Below, piece by piece: positions 41,256-49,554 of a stretch of 64,000 nt of DNA. The first letter of the stretch is position 1. Every line of letters starts with the position of its first letter. Made by a program: the position numbers and the translations under genes. The notes below the pieces were generated by a model. The model was not told the DNA's origin, did no database searches, and saw nothing but the letters and a program-made list of their open reading frames with translations. Source of the stretch: an uncultured Christensenellaceae bacterium (GTDB lineage: Bacteria > Bacillota > Clostridia > Christensenellales > CAG-314); contig CAJUIZ010000009.1 of assembly GCA_910586625.1 (NCBI GenBank), forward strand, positions 10,890 through 74,889, in the 5' to 3' direction.

Positions 41256-42254
41256 ATGGCTATCAGATTTGAAGGTTATGAAAGAAGAATAGACAAAATC
41301 AATTCCGAACTTAAACAATACGGAATAAAATCGTTGGAAGAAGCTCGCGACTTATGTTTGTCTCACGGCGTAAACGTTGAAGAAATTGTAAAGGGCGTAC
41401 AGCCCATCGCGTTCGAAAACGCAGTTTGGGCTTATACGCTCGGTTGCGCTATCGCTTTTAAGAAGGGCGTTAAAAACGCCGCCGAAGTCGCCGAATGCAT
41501 CGGCTTGGGACTTCAAGCGTTTTGTATTCCCGGTTCCGTTGCCGACCAACGCAAGGTAGGCTTGGGACACGGCAATTTGGGAGCTATGCTTCTTCGCGAA
41601 GAAACGGACTGCTTCGCGTTCCTTGCCGGACACGAAAGCTTTGCCGCTGCGGAAGGAGCTATCGGCATTGCCCGTAACGCCAACAAGGCGCGCAAAAAGC
41701 CGCTTCGTGTAATATTGAACGGCTTAGGCAAAGACGCTGCGTACATTATATCTCGCATTAACGGATTTACATATGTACAAACGAAATACGATTACTACAC
41801 GGGAGAATTGACGGTTGTACGCGAAGTTCCTTTCTCTGACGGTGAAAGGGCTAAGGTTCGCTGCTACGGCGCCGACGACGTAAACGAAGGCGTTGCAATT
41901 ATGCGCAGCGAGAAGGTAGACGTATCGATAACCGGCAACTCCACAAACCCCACGCGTTTCCAACACCCCGTTGCAGGCACCTACAAGAAGTGGTGTCAAG
42001 AAAACGACAGAAAGTACTTCTCTGTAGCTTCGGGCGGCGGCACGGGACGCACCTTGCACCCCGATAACGTTGCGGCAGGTCCCGCTTCCTACGGTATGAC
42101 GGATACTTTGGGACGTATGCACTCCGACGCGCAGTTTGCCGGCAGCAGCTCCGTGCCTGCTCACGTAGAAATGATGGGCTTGATCGGAATGGGAAACAAC
42201 CCCATGGTCGGCGCAACAGTCGCCTGCGCAGTGGCAGTTTCCCTTGCAAAGTAA
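41256..42254 (+). CDS. GGGtGRT protein (function unknown)
   Basis: A 332-residue soluble protein named for the motif SGGGTGRTLHPDN near residue 260. Other conserved stretches are GCAIAFKKGVKNAAE, HGNLGAMLLREETDCFAFLAGHESFAAAEGAIGIARNAN and VTGNSTNPTRFQHPVAGTYKKW. The protein starts 14 bp after the NifU-like scaffold, with GGGAGGGGAGAG in front. Co-occurrence suggests that it carries or uses an Fe-S cluster; no reaction is known to me. Confidence 0.9.
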   Translation: MAIRFEGYERRIDKINSELKQYGIKSLEEARDLCLSHGVNVEEIVKGVQPIAFENAVWAYTLGCAIAFKKGVKNAAEVAECIGLGLQAFCIPGSVADQRKVGLGHGNLGAMLLREETDCFAFLAGHESFAAAEGAIGIARNANKARKKPLRVILNGLGKDAAYIISRINGFTYVQTKYDYYTGELTVVREVPFSDGERAKVRCYGADDVNEGVAIMRSEKVDVSITGNSTNPTRFQHPVAGTYKKWCQENDRKYFSVASGGGTGRTLHPDNVAAGPASYGMTDTLGRMHSDAQFAGSSSVPAHVEMMGLIGMGNNPMVGATVACAVAVSLAK

Positions 42255-42396
42255 CTGCATAATTATTTATTTTATCTGCGAGTTTACTCGCAAGGAAAAT
42301 AAATTGCAATGTACTGTTAAAAGTAAAAACGAAAATTTTACCCATCAATAAGCGTAGCGAGTTGATGATTTGTATAAGTTATAAAGTGTTTTTCAG

Positions 42397-42432
42397 CACG
42401 TCCCTACACAAGATGTAGGGACGTGTTCTTTT
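42397..42432 (+). terminator. Terminator of the GGGtGRT operon
   Basis: CACGTCCCTACA (42397-42408) / TGTAGGGACGTG (42414-42425), 12 perfect bp, followed by TCTTTTT. Confidence 0.93.
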
Positions 42433-42440
42433 TATGTTAT

Positions 42441-42579
42441 AAACCATAGGTATGTAACGGCAAAAAAGTCCACATTTCGTCAACATTTTTTTGAACTTTT
42501 GATTCGTCATATTGACCGAAAATCGCCTTTTTGACAAAAAAATGCTGACTTTTTTGACAAAAAAACAATCCTATGGTTT
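42441..42579. promoter_or_regulatory. Inverted repeat enclosing tandem TTTTTGACAAAAA palindromes
   Basis: AAACCATAGG (42441-42450) and CCTATGGTTT (42570-42579) are perfect inverted arms. Between them TTTTTGACAAAAA occurs twice (about 42528-42540 and 42551-42563), 22-23 bp apart, each a palindrome about a central A. No gene is present; the segment looks like an operator region. Confidence 0.5.
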
Positions 42580-42651
42580 GACCGAATTTTGTTCTATTTA
42601 AGTATGATTTGTGTTATATAATTAACTATATAAAAATAACTTTTAAAATTG

Positions 42652-42769
42652 TTAGCGGATGGTTGGCTGCGTCGAAACGTACCGTTTACCGATAGCGGAA
42701 TACAAATAAATCCTGCAAGAAGCCGAATTCGCAAAATTTTATCGGGAAATCAAAAAAATTATCCGCTAA
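42652..42769 (+). ncRNA. Candidate structured RNA upstream of the PfkB gene
   Basis: TTAGCGGAT (42652-42660) pairs with ATCCGCTAA (42761-42769). Inside, AAACG/CGTTT (42675-42687) forms a hairpin. TTGGCT (42663) can pair with AGCCGA (42721) and CCGATA (42689) with TATCGG (42740); these two helices cross, implying a pseudoknot. No terminator follows. I match no known family. Confidence 0.35.
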
Positions 42770-42800
42770 AATCTTGACACCGCCCGTAAAAATATAATCG

Positions 42801-42829
42801 TTGCGTGCAATCGCTTTGTATGGTACAAT
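42801..42829 (+). promoter_or_regulatory. Promoter of the PfkB-like gene
   Basis: TTGCGT (42801-42806), 17-bp spacer, TACAAT (42824-42829) with a TG before it. A TTGACA (42774-42779) and TATAAT (42793-42798) are only 13 bp apart and do not fit each other. Confidence 0.6.
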
Positions 42830-42850
42830 AAAATAAAGGAGCATACGCTA

Positions 42851-43723
42851 ATGTGTAATATTTATCCTTACGTGCGGCTTGCAATGCACGACGTAATAGA
42901 CAAAAAATGGATAGTTTCGCGCTCCATTTGGGATTACGAAATTATTTATATCGCGGACGTTACTATGGCGGGCTGTGTCGGAAACGATATTTACGGAGAA
43001 CAATTTATCCGATTTTTTACGGATGAAAATTTCGACGTAAGTTATATCAAAAAATCCGCCCTTTCGTCTACCGGCTACAGCTTGGTCACTGTGGAAACGT
43101 GCGGTCAAAACAGAATATGCATGGTATCCGGAGCGAATATGGATTACACAGCCCAAGACGTTTTCGGATTGGAGAAGTTGCTTGCGTCTAACGACGTGAT
43201 TGTAACGCAGGGAGAAATGCGCTTCGAAGTAGTGCGGGCGTTGGCAGGTCTTTGCGTAAAATACGGCAAAAAGTTTATTTTCAACCCCGCTCCTGCAAGA
43301 GAGCTGCCCGACGAAGTTTTGCAGGCAGTTTACGTTTTGACTCCCAACGAGACGGAACTCGGCATCATTGTCGGCAGAAAACTAACGTCGCGCGACGATT
43401 TTGTTTCCGCTGCCAAACAGCTTGTAGCCCGCGGAGTAAAAAACGTTGTAGTCACATTGGGAGCAAGCGGCTCGTTATTGGTTAACGACAAGGAAACGCT
43501 GTATGTAAGCGCGTATAAGGTAAACGCAGTCGATACCGTCGGCGCGGGTGATTCTTTTACGGGTTCTCTTGCTGCCTTTGTCGATGCGGGCGAGCGACTC
43601 TTTGAAGCCGTTCGTAAATCTGCGGCGGTAGGCGCTTTGGCTGTTCAAAAGGAAGGCGCAATCCCTTCTATGCCGTATCTTAAAGACGTCGAAAAGTTTT
43701 TGGCTGACAACCGACAGAATTAG
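42851..43723 (+). CDS. PfkB/ribokinase-family carbohydrate kinase with aberrant N-terminus
   Basis: A 290-residue protein. From about residue 35 it aligns to ribokinases: ADVTMAGCVGNDIYGEQF, GQNRICMVSGAN, FNPAPARELPDEVL, LTPNETELGIIVGRKL, and the catalytic DTVGAGDSFTGSLAAF (GAGDSF at about 231-236). The first 34 residues do not contain the expected N-terminal strand, sugar-binding NxD and GGKGAN motif, and no other frame supplies them. The enzyme therefore probably cannot bind a sugar normally. AAAGGAG precedes ATG 42851, so the ORF may still be translated. Confidence 0.8.
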   Translation: MCNIYPYVRLAMHDVIDKKWIVSRSIWDYEIIYIADVTMAGCVGNDIYGEQFIRFFTDENFDVSYIKKSALSSTGYSLVTVETCGQNRICMVSGANMDYTAQDVFGLEKLLASNDVIVTQGEMRFEVVRALAGLCVKYGKKFIFNPAPARELPDEVLQAVYVLTPNETELGIIVGRKLTSRDDFVSAAKQLVARGVKNVVVTLGASGSLLVNDKETLYVSAYKVNAVDTVGAGDSFTGSLAAFVDAGERLFEAVRKSAAVGALAVQKEGAIPSMPYLKDVEKFLADNRQN

Positions 43724-44108
43724 CCGCAGCCGATTAACGCTTTGGAATCGTAGTTGAATACTATTGTTTTGTATTTGAACGTATAATAGCATACGAACAG
43801 CCATTAACTGCGTTAATCTACAACAAACTGCTATAAATTACTCGCTATTACATCGTATCACATTGATGATAATGTATTGCGATATATTTTGTTCGTGTTC
43901 GATATAATAAAGTATTTCGATTGCGGCGCGAATAACGCGCCGCGTCATTTTTTATTTGGGTTATACGAGCTGTAACAGACGTAAAAATCGATAAAATCTA
44001 TGCTGTTACAGCCGAGAAAATCACTGCACGTCGCAGTAGACGGCAACGGTAATAGATACGCTCTGTATCGAGATACTTTAACGTCGTTTGCAGTTTATAT
44101 CATTTTGT
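43724..44108. other. Intergenic region without a gene
   Basis: No gene seen. A strong GCGGCGCG/CGCGCCGC hairpin (43923-43943) followed by a T-rich stretch may be a terminator. A TATAAT (43903-43908) just upstream has no good -35. Confidence 0.5.
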
Positions 44109-44138
44109 TTGACATTTTGAGTCTGTCGGCAATATAAT
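44109..44138 (+). promoter_or_regulatory. Promoter of the DUF308 gene
   Basis: TTGACA (44109-44114), 18-bp spacer, TATAAT (44133-44138). Confidence 0.8.
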
Positions 44139-44172
44139 ACGTTAAACACCCATTGTAACGGAGATTTGAATT

Positions 44173-44643
44173 ATGGCTGACAATAATAAAATAACTTTTT
44201 CTGCTAACAGCGTTGTAAGCTGCGTACTGTACGCAGTGATAGGTATACTGCTTATTGCGTTAAGATCCGGCTCGCTTGGAATTTTGTTTACGGTAGTGGG
44301 CGTGCTATTCGTAGCTATGGGCATATACGACTTTGTAAAACGTCTGTATACTCGCGGCGCAGTGGAAACTGTGGTGGGAGTCGTGATACTTGTGTGCGGT
44401 TGGACTGTCGCCGAGTGGGTGCTTTTGATTTTCGGGGTACTGCTGATAATCAAGGGCGTGCTGGATATCGTCAACAATTACAAAAGCGGCTTCAAAGCGA
44501 TTATTTCTCCTATCGTAATTACGGTAATAGGTGTGGTGCTTGTTGTCTCCAAATTTGCGCTTATAGACGTAATGTGTATCGTTGCGGGAGTTATTTTCCT
44601 TGTAAACGCCGTGCTGATATTATTCGATCGGCAAATAGTGTAA
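44173..44643 (+). CDS. DUF308 (HdeD-like) membrane protein
   Basis: A 156-residue protein with six short transmembrane helices, arranged as repeated pairs: AVIGILLIALR...GVLFVAMGIYDFVKRL, then GVVILVCGWTVAEWVLLIFGVLLIIKGVLDIVNN, then VIGVVLVVSKFALIDVMCIVAGVIFLVNAVLIL. This repeat is the DUF308 pattern of HdeD, an acid-stress membrane protein in enterobacteria. Role here is unknown. ATG 44173 follows CGGAG. Confidence 0.85.
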   Translation: MADNNKITFSANSVVSCVLYAVIGILLIALRSGSLGILFTVVGVLFVAMGIYDFVKRLYTRGAVETVVGVVILVCGWTVAEWVLLIFGVLLIIKGVLDIVNNYKSGFKAIISPIVITVIGVVLVVSKFALIDVMCIVAGVIFLVNAVLILFDRQIV

Positions 44644-44822
44644 CAATTACGATTGTTTTTCGTATACGATTTGCTGCGAAGTAAATTTTGCCTATTGAAA
44701 AGACGCAGGCTATGTGTGTTGTTAGATAGATTTGTTTTGCCGTTCGTTTGGGAGTGTATTATAGGTTTGCGAATTCCCGTTTACAAAGGAAATGTTACGG
44801 CTGAATAAGTAACAAAAAACGC

Positions 44823-44851
44823 TTGCCAATAATCGCCAATGCTGATATAAT
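44823..44851 (+). promoter_or_regulatory. Promoter of the tRNA-Ala pair
   Basis: TTGCCA (44823-44828), 17-bp spacer, TATAAT (44846-44851), 19 bp before the first tRNA. Between 44644 and 44822 I see no gene. Confidence 0.85.
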
Positions 44852-44869
44852 GTATAAGCAAATCGATAC

Positions 44870-44945
44870 GGGCGATTAGCTCAGTTGGTAGAGCGCTGCG
44901 TTCGCAACGCAGAGGTCGAGGGTTCGACTCCCTTATCGTCCACCA
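44870..44945 (+). tRNA. tRNA-Ala, anticodon CGC
   Basis: Full cloverleaf of 76 nt with encoded CCA. Anticodon loop TTCGCAA on a CTGCG/CGCAG stem gives CGC, which reads GCG. The G3-U70 acceptor pair, the AlaRS identity element, is present. T-arm is GGTTCGACTCC. Confidence 0.96.
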
Positions 44946-44949
44946 ATAC

Positions 44950-45025
44950 GGGGGCATGGCGCAGTTGGTAGCGCGTTTGACTGGCAGTCAAAAGGTCAGG
45001 GATTCGAATTCCCTTGTCTCCACCA
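44950..45025 (+). tRNA. tRNA-Ala, anticodon GGC
   Basis: 76-nt cloverleaf with encoded CCA, 4 bp after the first tRNA. Anticodon loop CTGGCAG on a TTTGA/TCAAA stem gives GGC, which reads GCC and GCU. The third acceptor pair is again G3-U70, supporting Ala identity. Confidence 0.94.
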
Positions 45026-45030
45026 AATTT

Positions 45031-45062
45031 TACCCAGTCAAACCTTGCGGTTTGATTGGGTA
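45031..45062 (+). terminator. Hairpin after the tRNA pair
   Basis: TACCCAGTCAAACC / GGTTTGATTGGGTA (45031-45062) stem with one G-U pair and a 4-nt loop, followed by TTGTATT. A weak intrinsic terminator. Confidence 0.75.
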
Positions 45063-45076
45063 TTGTATTATAATGT

Positions 45077-45814
45077 ATGGACGAACAAAATAACTTATCT
45101 TATACTAAATTGTTGCTCTTGACGCTTATTCCGAGTATAGTGTCAACGGCGCTGTATATAACAATCGGTACATATTGGCAAGGTATTCCGTCTATATGTT
45201 TGTTTTTGATTGTATTTTTGTTTACTCTTGTACCCTTTGAATTATGCGTTGTGTTATACGCTAATAAAAAACAAAACGGCAAGTTCGGATTAAAAATCGC
45301 TTTTACCGCTTACGAAAAACAAAAGTGGTGGAAAACCTTACTTTGGAGCGTTGTACTGTTTGCATTTGCGGGAATCATTTCTTTTACTTTGGGCAAAATC
45401 GAAAACAAATTGACGGCGGACTTATCTTCGCGGTTGTACTCGAAATTGGGGGAATATTTTAATTGGAATAACTTTGAACTGATTAAAACATATCCGAAAG
45501 GATTATTGATATTTACAAGCATTTTGTACGTAATTACAAATGCCTTCATATTTCCCGTTGTGGAAGAGATATATTTCAGAGGCTACTTGACAAGTAATTT
45601 GCCAAAGCAAGGTTTATTTGTTCCCGTTACCGTGTCTGTTTTGTTTTCTTTGTATCATTTGTGGCTGCCGTTCAATAACGTTTTTAGAATTACAGTATTT
45701 GTTATTGCCTATGTTGTAACTTACAAAAAGAAAGATATCGGCATAGCCGTGGTGTTTCATTGCTTATGTAATCTGTTTTCGAGCGTAAGTTTTATTATCT
45801 CGATTTTTAATTGA
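45077..45814 (+). CDS. CPBP-family intramembrane metalloprotease
   Basis: A 245-residue membrane protein with about seven helices. The CPBP/CAAX-protease motifs are present: EEIYFRGYL (motif 1, Glu-Glu-x3-Arg), FSLYHLWLPF (motif 2, His) and VVFHCLCNLFS (motif 3, His and Asn). This class cleaves prenylated or other membrane peptides and includes bacteriocin self-immunity proteins. ATG 45077 is chosen although no clear ribosome-binding site precedes it; a TATAAT (45069-45074) is too close to be its promoter. Confidence 0.87.
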   Translation: MDEQNNLSYTKLLLLTLIPSIVSTALYITIGTYWQGIPSICLFLIVFLFTLVPFELCVVLYANKKQNGKFGLKIAFTAYEKQKWWKTLLWSVVLFAFAGIISFTLGKIENKLTADLSSRLYSKLGEYFNWNNFELIKTYPKGLLIFTSILYVITNAFIFPVVEEIYFRGYLTSNLPKQGLFVPVTVSVLFSLYHLWLPFNNVFRITVFVIAYVVTYKKKDIGIAVVFHCLCNLFSSVSFIISIFN

Positions 45815-45976
45815 TGGAAATTGGAATTTAGCGTTGATTATTCATTTTGGGTTTAATTCTCCGACAATCCGATTACGCTATGCGCGATTGCTTTTTTACA
45901 GACACAGCTTGCATTTATTTAATAAATGTTATATAATTATTTGTACGTCAAACGGTAATAACGGAGATAAAATACA

Positions 45977-46390
45977 ATGGACAAAGAGCGAATTTTTCGA
46001 TTTATATCAAAACAAAAAACGGCGTTTATTGCTTCCGTTAACGAGCAAGGCTGTCCCGTAATAAGGGCTATGCTTGCACCCCGTAAAATAGACGGAAACG
46101 ATATTTATTTTTCTACTAACACGTCGTCCAACAAAGTCAAGCAGTACTTGGCAAACAATAAAGCTTGCATTTATTTTTATAAACGCGGAAAAATAAAGTA
46201 TCAAGGCGTTACTATAATAGGCGAAATGCAGGTTTGCACCGACCAAGAGACAAAAGACGGGATGTGGCGTTTTGGCGACAGACTGTTTTACAAGCAAGGC
46301 GTAACCGATCCCGATTATTGCGTATTGAAATTTACGGGCAAAACCGCCGAATATTATTGCGACTTTAAGATAGAAACAATAGAACTGTAA
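45977..46390 (+). CDS. Pyridoxamine 5'-phosphate oxidase-like flavin protein
   Basis: A 137-residue split-barrel protein of the PNPOx-like (FMN-binding) superfamily: AFIASVNEQGCPVIRAMLAPRKIDGNDIYFSTNTSSNKVKQY, then KACIYFYK. Short members reduce or bind flavins and heme-like ligands. No second motif decides the substrate. ATG 45977 follows CGGAG. Single gene between AT-rich flanks. Confidence 0.85.
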   Translation: MDKERIFRFISKQKTAFIASVNEQGCPVIRAMLAPRKIDGNDIYFSTNTSSNKVKQYLANNKACIYFYKRGKIKYQGVTIIGEMQVCTDQETKDGMWRFGDRLFYKQGVTDPDYCVLKFTGKTAEYYCDFKIETIEL

Positions 46391-46446
46391 GCGCCGATTT
46401 ATATGTTGCCGTTCCGAGTCGGTTTTTAGTTGGAAGGAGAAATTAT

Positions 46447-47025
46447 ATGCGTACTTATTCCGATAAAGTATTTACGGGTATTGTCAAAGAACGCATCGAT
46501 ATAACCGACTGCGAGTTTATTTATTGTACGTTTGAAAAATGTAAGTTTGTAGATTGCGTTTTTATAAACTGCGTTTTTTCGGAGTGTAAATTTGTTGAGT
46601 GTTCTATCGCAAATATGCAGGTCAAGGAATCGCGTATGTCGTATTCGTCATTTGTCAAGTGTTCGTTGGTAAGCATACGTTGGGAAAATTTGCAATCGGG
46701 TTCGGTGTTTTATCCTATCGAAAAACTCGATAGCTGTTATTTGAAATATAACGAGTTTGAGAATATGAGCTTTAAGAAGTTCGACTTTATGCAGTCGAGT
46801 ATTGTAGATTCCGTTTTTGTCGGGTGCAATTTGAGCGAAAGCATTATGAAAAACTGCGATTTGAAAAACACCGAATTTACCGATTGCGATTTAAGAAAAA
46901 GCGATTTTCGCCATGCAAGCGGCTACAACGTAAGCCTGTTAAACAACCGCGTAAAAGGCGCAAGGTTTTCTTATCCGGACGTTCTCAATCTGCTAAGCGT
47001 GTTCGATATCGGCATTGAACAATAA
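46447..47025 (+). CDS. Pentapeptide-repeat protein
   Basis: A 192-residue protein made largely of five-residue repeats with a hydrophobic or Cys centre: DCEFIYCTFEKCKFVDCVF, INCVFSECKFVECS, then SIVDSVFVGCNLSESIMKNCDLKNTEFTDCDLRKSDF. Such chains form a right-handed quadrilateral beta-helix resembling DNA, as in the Qnr/MfpA gyrase protectors. The Cys-rich early part is unusual. A short interruption (about residues 72-95) splits two repeat blocks. AAGGAG before ATG 46447. Confidence 0.92.
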   Translation: MRTYSDKVFTGIVKERIDITDCEFIYCTFEKCKFVDCVFINCVFSECKFVECSIANMQVKESRMSYSSFVKCSLVSIRWENLQSGSVFYPIEKLDSCYLKYNEFENMSFKKFDFMQSSIVDSVFVGCNLSESIMKNCDLKNTEFTDCDLRKSDFRHASGYNVSLLNNRVKGARFSYPDVLNLLSVFDIGIEQ

Positions 47026-47146
47026 TCCGTTTTATTCGTTTGCGTTTTCAAACGGAAAGAAATCCCGCTTGCGATCTTGGGCTTTCTGCGTTTTATACGG
47101 CATAACATAAAGGACCGCACGCACGAAAATATAAGGAGTTAACAAA

Positions 47147-47512
47147 ATGAAAATAGAAAAGATTACTTGCAACAACGTAGATATTGCGCGCGTTGACGCG
47201 GCGGAAGTCGTTATCGTCGATTCGCAATCGGCTATCGACCTAATGATGACCGTAAACTACGAAACCGGTGTAAAAAATATCGCAATATCCAAGGACTTGA
47301 TTGCAGACGAATTCTTTGTGCTAAGCAGCGGTCTTGCCGGCGAGATTTTACAAAAATTCGTCAATTATCAATTCCGTATAGCAATTTACGGAGACTATAC
47401 TAAATATACAAGTAAGCCGTTAAAGGATTTTATATACGAGAGCAATAACGGCAAAGACGTATTTTTTGTAGACAGCTTCGAAGCCGCCGTCGATAAATTG
47501 AGCTTGAAATAA
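47147..47512 (+). CDS. DUF4180 protein
   Basis: A 121-residue protein with the whole DUF4180 pattern: DSQSAIDLMMTVNYETGVKNIAISKDLI, then SGLAGEILQKFVNYQFRIAIYGDYTKYTSKPLKDFIYESNNGKDVFFVDS. Function unknown. The AAGGAGT and ATG 47147 fit well. It is a single gene. Confidence 0.9.
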   Translation: MKIEKITCNNVDIARVDAAEVVIVDSQSAIDLMMTVNYETGVKNIAISKDLIADEFFVLSSGLAGEILQKFVNYQFRIAIYGDYTKYTSKPLKDFIYESNNGKDVFFVDSFEAAVDKLSLK

Positions 47513-47646
47513 CAATGTTTCAAGCTTAATAAATATTATACCGCGTATTACGCTGCCGTTGCTTTTGGGGATATAACCCGATTATTCGACGGATTAGGAG
47601 ATTGTTCTATGAATAAGCGTAAAGACACAATAAAGGAAGCATTGCA

Positions 47647-48207
47647 ATGGGTGATATTTTGCATTTTGGCAACAGAGCCGAATTCAGAAAATGGCTAAGC
47701 GAGAATTGTTCGTCTAAGGACGGCGTTTGGATTTTGTTTGGCAAAACGGACGAGATAAATACAGTCTCTGCGGAAGAAGCGTTGGAAGAAGCACTTTGCT
47801 TCGGTTGGATAGACGGTCAAATGCAGCGTATAGACGACAAAACGTATAAAAAGTATTTTACAATGCGCCGCGCGAAAAGCAATTGGTCGGAGAAAAACAA
47901 ATCTTTGGCAATCAACCTTGAAAAACGCGGACTGATGACCGATTACGGAAGGGCGAAGATAGAAGAAGCAAAACAAAACGGGCAGTGGAACGCTTCGAAG
48001 CCGCAGGCTGTTACCGACGGGCAGATTTGTTTGTTGTCCGATATATTAAAGGCTTTCGAGCCCGCCTACACCAATTTTCAAGCTATGTCTCCGTCCGTTA
48101 AGAAGACTTACACGCGGGCATATTTGGACGCTAAAACCGACGACGGACGGCGGCGGCGAATTGCTTGGATTGTCGACAGGCTTAACAAAAATCTCAAACC
48201 TATGTGA
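47647..48207 (+). CDS. YdeI/OmpD-associated-family protein
   Basis: A 186-residue soluble protein: KDGVWILFGK near the start, then ALCFGWIDGQMQRIDDKTYKKYFTMRRAKSNWSEKNK and the C-terminal KKTYTRAYLDAKTDDGRRRRIAWIVDRL. This is the YdeI family, in enterobacteria linked with resistance to cationic peptides. The role here is unproven. ATG 47647 follows AAGGAAG. Confidence 0.85.
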   Translation: MGDILHFGNRAEFRKWLSENCSSKDGVWILFGKTDEINTVSAEEALEEALCFGWIDGQMQRIDDKTYKKYFTMRRAKSNWSEKNKSLAINLEKRGLMTDYGRAKIEEAKQNGQWNASKPQAVTDGQICLLSDILKAFEPAYTNFQAMSPSVKKTYTRAYLDAKTDDGRRRRIAWIVDRLNKNLKPM

Positions 48208-48245
48208 ACGTAAGGGACTTGCGGTATGCAAGCGATACAATTACT

Positions 48246-48803
48246 ATGCAAAAAAACGAGCTTCGAAATATTCGTATAATACGCGTCGGCGACGGTTTCA
48301 ACGAAAAGTCTTTGGACGGATTTATTGTGCGGCAACGCGTTACGCATTGTTGGCGCAAAGTAGACGGCGGCTATAAGCTTGTTCCCGTTCGTTATACGGA
48401 AGAATGGAAGTTGTCCGAGCGTAGGGTAAAGGCTCGCAGCGTAATCTCCGCAGTAAAGCGCGGCGCGGCGGCATTTGCCGCGATTGCTGAAAATGCGGTC
48501 GTCGGTTTTGCTCTCGTATCGAACGACCTTTTCGGAAGCGAAGCGCAGTTTGCCGAATTAGTCGAGTTTTACGTCTCCGAACCCTTCCGCAGGCGTGGGA
48601 TAGGGCGGCGGCTTTTTGAATTTGCGTGTCGTCAGGCTAAGGAATTCGGCGCAAAAAAGTTATACGTATCGGCGCATTCCGCCAAGGAAAGCGCGGCGGC
48701 ATACCAAAAGTACGGCTTCGTATTTACGCAAGAACCGGACGCGGCGCATATAGACAAGGAACCTTGCGATTTGCAGTTGGAATACGACTTGTCCGCATTT
48801 TAG
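48246..48803 (+). CDS. GNAT-family acetyltransferase
   Basis: A 185-residue acetyltransferase. The acetyl-CoA motif is AELVEFYVSEPFRRRGIGRRLFEFACRQAKEFGAKKLYVSAHSAKESAAAYQKYGF: motif A with RRxGIG and motif B with the AxxxYxxxGF tail. The start is uncertain: ATG 48246 is used, whereas the frame is open to GTG 48204, which overlaps the previous stop. Substrate unknown. Confidence 0.85.
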   Translation: MQKNELRNIRIIRVGDGFNEKSLDGFIVRQRVTHCWRKVDGGYKLVPVRYTEEWKLSERRVKARSVISAVKRGAAAFAAIAENAVVGFALVSNDLFGSEAQFAELVEFYVSEPFRRRGIGRRLFEFACRQAKEFGAKKLYVSAHSAKESAAAYQKYGFVFTQEPDAAHIDKEPCDLQLEYDLSAF

Positions 48804-48873
48804 CGGATAATGTACGGAATAATGCTTTCCAAACGTAGTAGTTAGAATATAGGTGGACACGGGCAGGTGAATT

Positions 48874-49554
48874 ATGCGGCAAAGGACAAAAGTACTTTTT
48901 ATAGGCAACAGCTTTACTTTTTACAGCGATATACCCGATATTTTTCGAAAATTAGCGGACGGCGCGAAGGAATCGGTCGCGGTGGAATCCGTTACGAAGG
49001 GCGCGTACACTTTGTCTAAATTTGCCGATTCCGCAGACGCTTTCGGTAAAATCGTAGACGATAAATTGCGTTCGTCCGACGACTACGACGTAGTAATACT
49101 TCAAGAGCAAAGTATGCGTCCGCTGGGTGACTACGACGGTTTTTGGACGGCGGTCAAGTCGTTGAAGGATAAAATCGAAAATACGCAAAAAAATTGCCGA
49201 ATTTATTTGTATTCCACTTGGGGGTATGCTGCGGGGGCCGATTCGCTTGGCGTTACCGTCGTGCAAATGGAACAATGTCTGACCGACGCGTATAATAGCG
49301 TCGCGGCGGAAACGGGGACGAAGGTGTGCTACGTCGGTAAGGCGTTTAGTAGCGCGTACGTCGAGCATACGGAAATCGATTTGTATTATACCGATGCCAA
49401 GCACCCGTCCTATGCGGGAGCTTTTCTCTCGGCGTGCGTGCACGCGGCGACCGTATTGGGTATTAACCCGTGCGATTCGGCATTCGCAGGCGAATTGGAT
49501 GAACAAACGGCTTCCGTGCTCAAACAAATCGCCCTATCGGCTGTTGCAGGTTGA
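48874..49554 (+). CDS. SGNH/GDSL hydrolase-like (DUF4886) protein
   Basis: A 226-residue protein with the SGNH fold. Block I is LFIGNSFTFYSDIP (catalytic Ser), and block V is YYTDAKHPSYAGAFLSA (Asp and His of the D-x-x-H dyad). The DUF4886 segment VVILQEQSMRP lies in between. No signal peptide is seen, so it would act in the cytoplasm. ATG 48874 has CAGGTGAATT. Confidence 0.87.
   Translation: MRQRTKVLFIGNSFTFYSDIPDIFRKLADGAKESVAVESVTKGAYTLSKFADSADAFGKIVDDKLRSSDDYDVVILQEQSMRPLGDYDGFWTAVKSLKDKIENTQKNCRIYLYSTWGYAAGADSLGVTVVQMEQCLTDAYNSVAAETGTKVCYVGKAFSSAYVEHTEIDLYYTDAKHPSYAGAFLSACVHAATVLGINPCDSAFAGELDEQTASVLKQIALSAVAG

Noticed and set aside
42774..42798. TTGACA and TATAAT as promoter of the PfkB-like gene
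   Set aside because: Spacer is only 13 bp; the TTGCGT/TACAAT pair downstream is better spaced.
43903..43949. Tiny transcript from TATAAT 43903 ending at the GCGGCGCG hairpin
   Set aside because: No acceptable -35 and only about 10 nt between the start and the hairpin.
45045..45074. TTGCGG-18-TATAAT as promoter of the CPBP gene
   Set aside because: The -10 ends 2 bp before the ATG, so transcription would begin inside the start codon. The TTGCGG lies in the tRNA terminator stem.
47609..47698. 29-codon ORF starting MNKRKDTIKEA before the YdeI gene
   Set aside because: Too short, overlaps the YdeI start and resembles nothing; the frame shift to the YdeI gene is not supported by homology that I can recognise.
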